Below are positions 41,502-46,522 of a DNA stretch of 46,522 nt, in pieces; the stretch's first letter is position 1, and the number at the start of each line of letters is the position of its first letter. Source of the DNA: Bacteroidaceae bacterium (lineage in GTDB: Bacteria > Bacteroidota > Bacteroidia > Bacteroidales > Bacteroidaceae); contig JAIKWU010000038.1 in NCBI GenBank assembly GCA_024684455.1, positions 1 through 46,522 on the forward strand. The letters are read 5' to 3'. The position numbers and the translations under genes were made by a program. The notes beneath the pieces are model-generated. The model had not been told where the DNA came from. It saw nothing but the letters and a program-made list of their open reading frames with translations, and ran no database searches.

Positions 41502-44024
41502 ATGATTAGCAACTATTCAGAAAAAATCAACCAGATCATACAGTATAGCAAAGAAGAGGCTATACGACTGAACAACGACTATATCGGACCAGAGCACATC
41601 ATGCTGGGCATCATCCGTGACGGCGACAATGCAGCTTTGAATATGCTGCGCGACCGCTGTCATGTCGATATTCCCATGTTCCGTGAACAAATCGAATCAC
41701 GGCTCCGTGGCGACGGCAACGGCGTGATGCTCTACAATGGGCATGACGTGACACTCAACGACAAGTCATCAAGTGTGTTGCGGCTCTGCATTTTGGAGTC
41801 CAGACTGATGCGCCGCAAGACGGCAGATGTGGAGCATCTGTTACTTGCCATTATGAAACAACGCGACAACCTGCCAGCCCGAATGCTGGAGGACTACGGT
41901 GTTCAGTACAGTCAGTTGTACAACTATTTCTCCATCCCAGCTAAAACACCTAAGGCCGACGTCGGTTTTGAGGAAGATGATGAGGAGGAAGCCGATCTGC
42001 CGCCACAGAGTAAGCCTGAAGGCAAGAAGACGACGACCCGCATGGAAAAGAAGATGAACAAAGGGTCTGACACACCTGCCATCGATGCGTTTGGTTTCGA
42101 CTTGACCAAGGCTGCTCATGACGGCCTACTCGACCCAGTGGTCGGACGTGAGAAAGAGATTGAGCGTGTGGCTCAGATTCTGAGCCGCAGAAAGAAGAAT
42201 AACCCTGTGCTCATCGGCGAACCTGGGGTGGGTAAGAGTGCTATTGTGGAGGGACTTGCTCAGCGCATCAACGAAAGGAAAGTGTCACGAACTCTTTTCA
42301 ACAAACGCCTCGTGACGCTCGACATGACCAGTGTGGTGGCTGGTACGAAGTATCGTGGCCAGTTTGAGGAACGCATGAAGAGCATTATTGCCGAACTCAA
42401 AGCAAATCCCGACATCATCGTCTTTATCGATGAAATCCATACGCTGGTCGGAGCTGGTAATCAGGCTGGACAGATGGACGCTGCCAATATGATGAAGCCT
42501 GCGTTGTCGCGTGGTGAGTTGCAGTGTATCGGTGCTACTACCCTCGACGAATATCGCAAGTCGATTGAAAAGGACGGTGCGCTAGAGCGTCGTTTCCAGA
42601 AGATTATTGTCGAGCCAACTTCTGTCGAGGAGACACTAACCATTCTGCATAACATCAAAGATCGCTATGAAGAGCATCACAACGTGACCTATACCGAGGA
42701 AGCGCTGGAGGCGTGTGTGAAACTGACAGAACGCTACATTACTGACCGCAGTTTTCCAGACAAGGCGATAGACGTGCTTGACGAGGCTGGTTCGCGTGTA
42801 CATATCAATAATATCAGCGTTCCGACAGAGATTGAAGACAAGGAAAAAGAGATTGATGAAACCTGTCAGTATCGAGACCAAGCCGTGAAGAGCCAGAATT
42901 TCGAACTCGCAGCCAACTATCGTGACCGCGTCAAGCAACTGGAAGCAGAATTGGCCGACATGAAGAAGGCATGGGAAGACTCGCTGGTCGATAACCGTGA
43001 AACGGTGGATAAGGAGAAGGTGGCCGAGACCGTCAGCATGATGACGGGCATCCCCGTACAGCGTATGGCTGCCGCCGAGGGCATCCGCATGAAAGGAATG
43101 CGCGACGACCTCAAGTCGAAGGTCATCGGACAGGACCAGGCTATCGACAAACTCGTGGCTGCCATCCAGCGTAGCCGCGTCGGACTGAACGACCCTGCAC
43201 GCCCCATCGGTACTTTCATGTTCCTCGGTCCTACAGGCGTGGGTAAGACTTATCTTGCCAAGAAACTGGCCGAGCACATGTTCGGAACGACCGATGCGCT
43301 GATTCGCATCGACATGTCGGAATATATGGAGAAATTCACCGTCAGCCGTCTGGTAGGTGCGCCTCCGGGCTACGTCGGCTATGAGGAAGGAGGTATGCTC
43401 ACCGAACGTGTTCGCCGCAAGCCATACAGCATCGTGCTGCTTGACGAGATTGAGAAGGCACACCCCGATGTGTTCAACATCCTGCTGCAAGTGATGGATG
43501 ACGGCCGTCTGACCGACTCGAACGGACGCACGATTGACTTCCGTAACACGGTGATTATCATGACGTCGAACGCTGGTACGCGACAACTCAAAGAGTTCGG
43601 ACGTGGCATTGGCTTCGCAGCCATGCAAGGTGTGAACGACAAGGAGATGTCGCGTAGCGTGGTGCGCAAAGCCCTTGAAAAACTCTTTGCACCGGAGTTC
43701 CTGAACCGTATCGACGAGATTATCACGTTTGACCAACTCGACCTCGATGCCATCGTTCAGATTATCGATCAGGAACTCGCACCGCTTGCCCAGCGCATCG
43801 AAACCCTCGGCTATCATCTCGACATCGACGACGAGACCAAGCGCTTCATTGCCGAGAAAGGCTATGACAAGCAGTTCGGTGCACGTCCGCTGCGTCGTGC
43901 CATCCAGTCGCATCTTGAAGACGGCATTTCGGAACTCATCGTCGAAGGTAACGTGGAGCAGGGTGGTACGATCGTTGCCCGCCTGAACGATGCCAAGGAC
44001 AAGGTGGTGATCGAAGCCCAATAA
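41502..44024 (+). CDS. clpC: ATP-dependent Clp protease ATPase subunit ClpC
   Basis: An AAA+ unfoldase that feeds proteins to ClpP. The 840-residue length is normal. It has an N-terminal double Clp-N domain (1-150), the first ATPase module with Walker A GEPGVGKS (Lys245), a UVR-containing middle domain (about 455-490), and the second ATPase module with Walker A GPTGVGKT (Lys582), followed by the D2 C-terminal domain with [10 protein letters not shown]. The variable linker at 150-180 is acidic then Lys-rich. It is followed 8 nt later by mltG, so the two probably form an operon. A weak -7-like box lies just before the gene. Confidence 0.97.
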   Translation: MISNYSEKINQIIQYSKEEAIRLNNDYIGPEHIMLGIIRDGDNAALNMLRDRCHVDIPMFREQIESRLRGDGNGVMLYNGHDVTLNDKSSSVLRLCILESRLMRRKTADVEHLLLAIMKQRDNLPARMLEDYGVQYSQLYNYFSIPAKTPKADVGFEEDDEEEADLPPQSKPEGKKTTTRMEKKMNKGSDTPAIDAFGFDLTKAAHDGLLDPVVGREKEIERVAQILSRRKKNNPVLIGEPGVGKSAIVEGLAQRINERKVSRTLFNKRLVTLDMTSVVAGTKYRGQFEERMKSIIAELKANPDIIVFIDEIHTLVGAGNQAGQMDAANMMKPALSRGELQCIGATTLDEYRKSIEKDGALERRFQKIIVEPTSVEETLTILHNIKDRYEEHHNVTYTEEALEACVKLTERYITDRSFPDKAIDVLDEAGSRVHINNISVPTEIEDKEKEIDETCQYRDQAVKSQNFELAANYRDRVKQLEAELADMKKAWEDSLVDNRETVDKEKVAETVSMMTGIPVQRMAAAEGIRMKGMRDDLKSKVIGQDQAIDKLVAAIQRSRVGLNDPARPIGTFMFLGPTGVGKTYLAKKLAEHMFGTTDALIRIDMSEYMEKFTVSRLVGAPPGYVGYEEGGMLTERVRRKPYSIVLLDEIEKAHPDVFNILLQVMDDGRLTDSNGRTIDFRNTVIIMTSNAGTRQLKEFGRGIGFAAMQGVNDKEMSRSVVRKALEKLFAPEFLNRIDEIITFDQLDLDAIVQIIDQELAPLAQRIETLGYHLDIDDETKRFIAEKGYDKQFGARPLRRAIQSHLEDGISELIVEGNVEQGGTIVARLNDAKDKVVIEAQ

Positions 44025-44031
44025 CACGCTT

Positions 44032-45033
44032 ATGAAAAAGTGGATTTATATTGCATTGGCTGCATTGGCACTCGTTGCCATTGCGGCCTATTTTGTGTTT
44101 AGCGTCGTGGCCCGCAACGAAGAGGATGCATACATCTACATTGACCGTGACGACACTTACGACTCCGTGCTGACGAAAGTAGAGGATGTCGTGCACCCCG
44201 CTTCTTTATTCAGTTTCAAGGTGCTGGCTTCGTTGAAAAACTACGATGAACACATCCGCACAGGCCGTTATCGTGTAGAGCCTGGCATGTCGATGACCGA
44301 ACTCTTCCGCGACCTGCGCAACCACAACGAAGTGCCGATCAACCTTGTCGTTCCTGCACGCCGTGAACTGCAGGACTGGGTAGGGAAAGTGGCAGCGCAA
44401 CTCATGGTTGATTCTGCTGAACTCTCTAAGGCCGTGGCTACGCTTCCCTGCGTCGAGGCGGCAGGTCGGAAGGCTCTGCCCGTTGAGATTATTCCCAACA
44501 CCTACGAGGTCTATTGGGACATGTCGGCCGAGAAGTTTGTCGATCGCATGCAGACCGAATACAACCGTTTCTGGACCGACGAACGCAAGGAAAAGGCGAA
44601 GAAGCAAGGATTGTCGCAACTCGAAGTCTCTACGCTGGCCAGCATCGTCGATAGCGAGAGTGCCTACGACCCAGAGAAACCGCGTATAGCAGGCCTTTAC
44701 CTTAACCGCTTGCGCAAGGGTATGCTCCTGCAGAGCGACCCAACCGTCATCTTTGCCGTCGGCGATTTTACCATCCGTCGCGTGCTCAACGAACACCTGC
44801 GCACCGAGTCGCCTTTCAATACCTATCGTGTGAAAGGCCTGCCTCCAGGTCCCATCCGCATCGCCTCTGTTGCAGGTCTCGATGCTGTCCTCAATGCCGA
44901 GCAGAACGACTACCTCTACATGTGTGCCAAGGAGGATTTCTCAGGCTCTCATAACTTTGCCACCACCTACAGCGAGCATCTCCAGAATGCCCGTCGCTAT
45001 ATCAACGAATTGAACAAGCGAGGAATCAAATAA
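44032..45033 (+). CDS. mltG: Endolytic transglycosylase MltG
   Basis: An inner-membrane enzyme that cuts nascent peptidoglycan strands and sets their length. A single transmembrane helix (about residues 3-24) anchors a periplasmic YceG domain. Family blocks are VPARRELQDWVGKVA, LPVEIIPNTYEVYWDMSAEKFVDRM, the active-site region LSQLEVSTLASIVDSESAYDPEKP (Glu209) and LYLNRLRKGMLLQSDPTVIFAVG. The usual SIVEKE form appears here as SIVDSE, so the first acidic residue is Asp. Length (333) is typical. It sits 8 nt after clpC. Confidence 0.93.
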   Translation: MKKWIYIALAALALVAIAAYFVFSVVARNEEDAYIYIDRDDTYDSVLTKVEDVVHPASLFSFKVLASLKNYDEHIRTGRYRVEPGMSMTELFRDLRNHNEVPINLVVPARRELQDWVGKVAAQLMVDSAELSKAVATLPCVEAAGRKALPVEIIPNTYEVYWDMSAEKFVDRMQTEYNRFWTDERKEKAKKQGLSQLEVSTLASIVDSESAYDPEKPRIAGLYLNRLRKGMLLQSDPTVIFAVGDFTIRRVLNEHLRTESPFNTYRVKGLPPGPIRIASVAGLDAVLNAEQNDYLYMCAKEDFSGSHNFATTYSEHLQNARRYINELNKRGIK

Positions 45034-45038
45034 ATCCA

Positions 45039-45163
45039 CCACGAATTACACGATTATTATATTAAAACAAGATTATGGGGATTAAAGAGATTTTTTCCTT
45101 GTGAGTAATAATCCTATAAATCCTAAAATCCTGTTTATAAATATATCTTCGTGTAATTCGTGG
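45039..45163. repeat. Long imperfect inverted repeat between mltG and the EFR1 gene
   Basis: A perfect 15-bp inverted pair (45039-45053 and 45149-45163, core ACGAATTACACGA) bounds an inner region whose arms also pair partly (AAACA, GATT and AATCC, TGTTT). The right inner arm shares the TTATAAACAGGATT sequence with the element at 31278. No gene is inside. Confidence 0.75.
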
Positions 45164-45177
45164 TTAAAAAGTTGGCT

Positions 45178-45939
45178 ATGATATTTTATTTTAGCGGGGT
45201 AGGCAACTCGCGATGGGTGGCCGAACAGATTGCGGAAGCCTTGGACGAACCACTCGTCTTCATCCCCGATGCGATACTGGAAGAGAAATCCTACACTTTG
45301 CAACCCGACGAACGCCTCGGTTTCATCTTTCCCACTTACGGATGGGGCGTCCCGACGTTTGTGGAGCAATTCATTGCACGGCTGCGCATCGAGAATGTCG
45401 GCTATTTGTACATGGTGACCACCTGCGGCGACGACACAGGCATGACCTACGAGATATTCTGCAAAGACGTGCAACGACGTGGCTGGACCTGCGCCTCGGC
45501 ATGGACTGTTCAGATGCCCGAGTCCTATATCTGTCTGCCAGGTTTCGATGTCGATACCCCTACGAAGGAAGCGCGGAAATGTCAGAATGCCCGTCAGCGT
45601 GTGGTTGACATCGTCGAGGCATTGAAGACCCGTCAGGTCGGCATCATTGACACCATCCCAGGTCCTCTGAAATGGGCAAAGAGCCACATCGTCCGTCCCT
45701 TCTTCAACCGCTACCTCATCACCCCCCGCTATTTCAAGGCGACGGATGCCTGCATCGGTTGTGGCAAATGCGCCCAGGTCTGTCCCTACCACAACATCCT
45801 GATGAAAGACAAAAAACCAGAGTGGGGTAGCGACTGTGTCCTCTGCCTCCGTTGTTACCACTCCTGTCCCGAACACGCCCTCCATTGGGGCAAAATGACA
45901 AAGAACAAGGGGCAATATCTCTATCACGGTGGACAATGA
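45178..45939 (+). CDS. EFR1 family ferredoxin/flavodoxin protein
   Basis: A 253-residue cytosolic electron-transfer protein. The N-terminal flavodoxin-like domain starts MIFYFSGVGNSRWVAEQIAEAL. The C-terminus has two 4Fe-4S clusters: CIGCGKCAQVCP from Cys192 and CVLCLRCYHSCP from Cys220. Partner enzymes are unknown. The ATG at 45178 was preferred over a GTG at 45160, which falls inside the right arm of the inverted repeat. The stop codon lies within the loop of its own terminator. Confidence 0.9.
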   Translation: MIFYFSGVGNSRWVAEQIAEALDEPLVFIPDAILEEKSYTLQPDERLGFIFPTYGWGVPTFVEQFIARLRIENVGYLYMVTTCGDDTGMTYEIFCKDVQRRGWTCASAWTVQMPESYICLPGFDVDTPTKEARKCQNARQRVVDIVEALKTRQVGIIDTIPGPLKWAKSHIVRPFFNRYLITPRYFKATDACIGCGKCAQVCPYHNILMKDKKPEWGSDCVLCLRCYHSCPEHALHWGKMTKNKGQYLYHGGQ

Positions 45940-45957
45940 CGTCCACCGTTTTTTTTC
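45926..45957 (+). terminator. EFR1 gene terminator overlapping the stop codon
   Basis: CGGTGGAC (45927-45934) pairs with GTCCACCG (45941-45948), followed by eight T. The TGA stop (45937-45939) is in the loop. Confidence 0.85.
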
Positions 45958-45958
45958 T

Positions 45959-46015
45959 TCACGTCAATCTTCGAAAATCTGAACATCAATCTGATTTTTA
46001 AAAGATTGACGTGTT
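45959..46015. repeat. 22-bp periodic element (CGTCAATC family)
   Basis: TCAATC words begin at 45964 and 45986 (22 nt), and an inverted GATTGACGTG follows at 46004. It is the same family as 31479-31571. Confidence 0.7.
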
Positions 46016-46065
46016 CTTATCAATCAAGGTAATTGTCCATTTCGCATTTTTTTTGTGGGCAATTA

Positions 46066-46097
46066 TTGCTTGTTAAATATAATTTCCGTAAATTTGC
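46066..46097 (+). promoter_or_regulatory. Promoter of structured RNA2
   Basis: A TAAATTTG -7 box (46090-46097) is preceded by ATTG (46066-46069) at 20-nt spacing. The -33 box is weaker than that of RNA1. Confidence 0.65.
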
Positions 46098-46102
46098 AAC
46101 GT

Positions 46103-46418
46103 TCATCATGCCGAAGCCCGCTTTTGGGAGGGTAAGGGATGAGAACCTTATATATAAGAAAGGCGTTACTTGACGCTTTGTGCTTGACACTCTGATTTCT
46201 GGCGATTTCAAATGACAGTCAACAACAAAGCAACAATGAACGTCCATTGGATATGTAATATCCGTACACTTGAGCAGTCAGCCATTATAGGCTTCTGTCA
46301 TTTGTCGCATATATACATATCGGCGTGGGCTTCGGCGTTGTCTCGTTTCTTGACTGTCAGGCAACGCCAGAGCCTCAGAGTGTGGGACGAGCAACAGTAG
46401 AACTCCCACGCTTTTTTT
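46103..46418 (+). ncRNA. Structured RNA, copy 2 (RNA2)
   Basis: Helices in the same order as in RNA1 but with other bases: AAGGCGT (46160-46166) with ACGCTTT (46408-46414), TGCT with AGCA, ACACTCTGA (46187-46195) with TCAGAGTGT (46375-46383), CTGGCG (46199-46204) with CGCCAG (46365-46370), TGACAGTCAA (46213-46222) with TTGACTGTCA (46350-46359). Shared words are CATCATGCC (46105-46113), GCGTTACTTG, GGCGTGGGCTT (46322-46332) and CTCGTTT (46342-46348). The 3' end CCCACGCTTTTTTT can also form a GTGGGA/TCCCAC terminator hairpin. The 62-codon frame inside shows no coding character. The function is unknown. Confidence 0.7.
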
Positions 46419-46489
46419 GTGTATATACATCATCCTCTTATTTATTCACTTCTGGTTTGGGGAGGAACTGGAACAAATAGATTATATGT

Positions 46490-46522
46490 ATGGCGAAGTT
46501 TGAATGTATCTTGAACGATGGT
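46490..46522 (+). CDS. Start of a hypothetical protein, cut by window end
   Basis: The frame ATG-GCG-AAG-TTT begins MAKFECILNDG and runs off the window. The start resembles small Bacteroidales/Firmicutes hypothetical proteins such as DUF6054 members, but eleven residues are too few for a firm call. It would be the first gene after RNA2. Confidence 0.45.
   Translation, partial: MAKFECILNDG

Noticed and set aside
42636..44027. 463-codon frame opposite clpC
   Set aside because: It is an antisense shadow of a highly conserved gene, rich in His, Phe and Leu with no recognisable domain.
46212..46400. 62-codon frame inside RNA2
   Set aside because: It spans the conserved helices of the RNA, has no coding-like composition, and no equivalent frame exists in RNA1.

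Overview
The window looks like chromosomal DNA from a Bacteroidales bacterium, most likely Prevotella-like. This is inferred from the Bacteroidetes promoter form (TTTG, about 19-20 nt, TAnnTTTG) before many genes, the near absence of Shine-Dalgarno sites, a type III glutamine synthetase, carboxynorspermidine decarboxylase, a divergent omega-like RNA polymerase subunit, a DUF1460 protein, an EFR1 ferredoxin protein and NhaA. No tRNA, CRISPR array or complete insertion sequence was recognised.

Layout. 1-617: an 11/22-bp periodic repeat array, then a promoter and a structured RNA (RNA1). 618-2652: an AT-rich cassette of three unrecognised genes plus a lipoprotein. 2727-9844: a carboxymuconolactone decarboxylase-like protein, glnN, a lipoprotein, GH25 lysozyme, a DUF1460 amidase-like protein and a GT11 fucosyltransferase. 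10198-14583: rnpB, a small exported protein, a UvrD/PcrA helicase and nspC. 14580-17831 (minus): a DNA-repair operon uvrB, AlkZ-related gene, ogt. 18071-19130: a repeat array, an orphan Mu G-like gene, two small promoter-hairpin units and the 3' end of a Mu F-like gene with a nuclease-like tail. 19215-23226: the tight housekeeping operon bamD, rpoZ-like, DUF4293, nitroreductase, DUF2520, kdsC-like, maf. 23422-31105: ppdK, a decayed ATPase remnant, a nucleoside hydrolase-like lipoprotein, and a minus-strand operon nhaA, alpha/beta hydrolase, aspartyl protease. 31278-33915: a composite inverted-repeat element, a small exported protein, more repeats, another hairpin unit and a second truncated Mu F-like gene. 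34010-45939: glnS, TPR protein, GH2 beta-galactosidase, serine peptidase, clpC, mltG and an EFR1 ferredoxin protein. 45964-46522: a repeat element, a second copy of the structured RNA (RNA2) and the first codons of another gene.

Three things stand out. (1) The structured RNAs at the two ends appear to belong to one family: each has its own promoter, shared primary motifs and a rod of helices in the same order whose paired bases differ but stay complementary. (2) Intergenic repeat arrays of several unrelated sequences share an exact 22-nt period, and two families an 11-nt period. (3) Remnants of Mu-like head genes sit at two separate loci, and at both the stop codon of the F-like toxin tail lies inside a hairpin that has its own promoter on the opposite strand.
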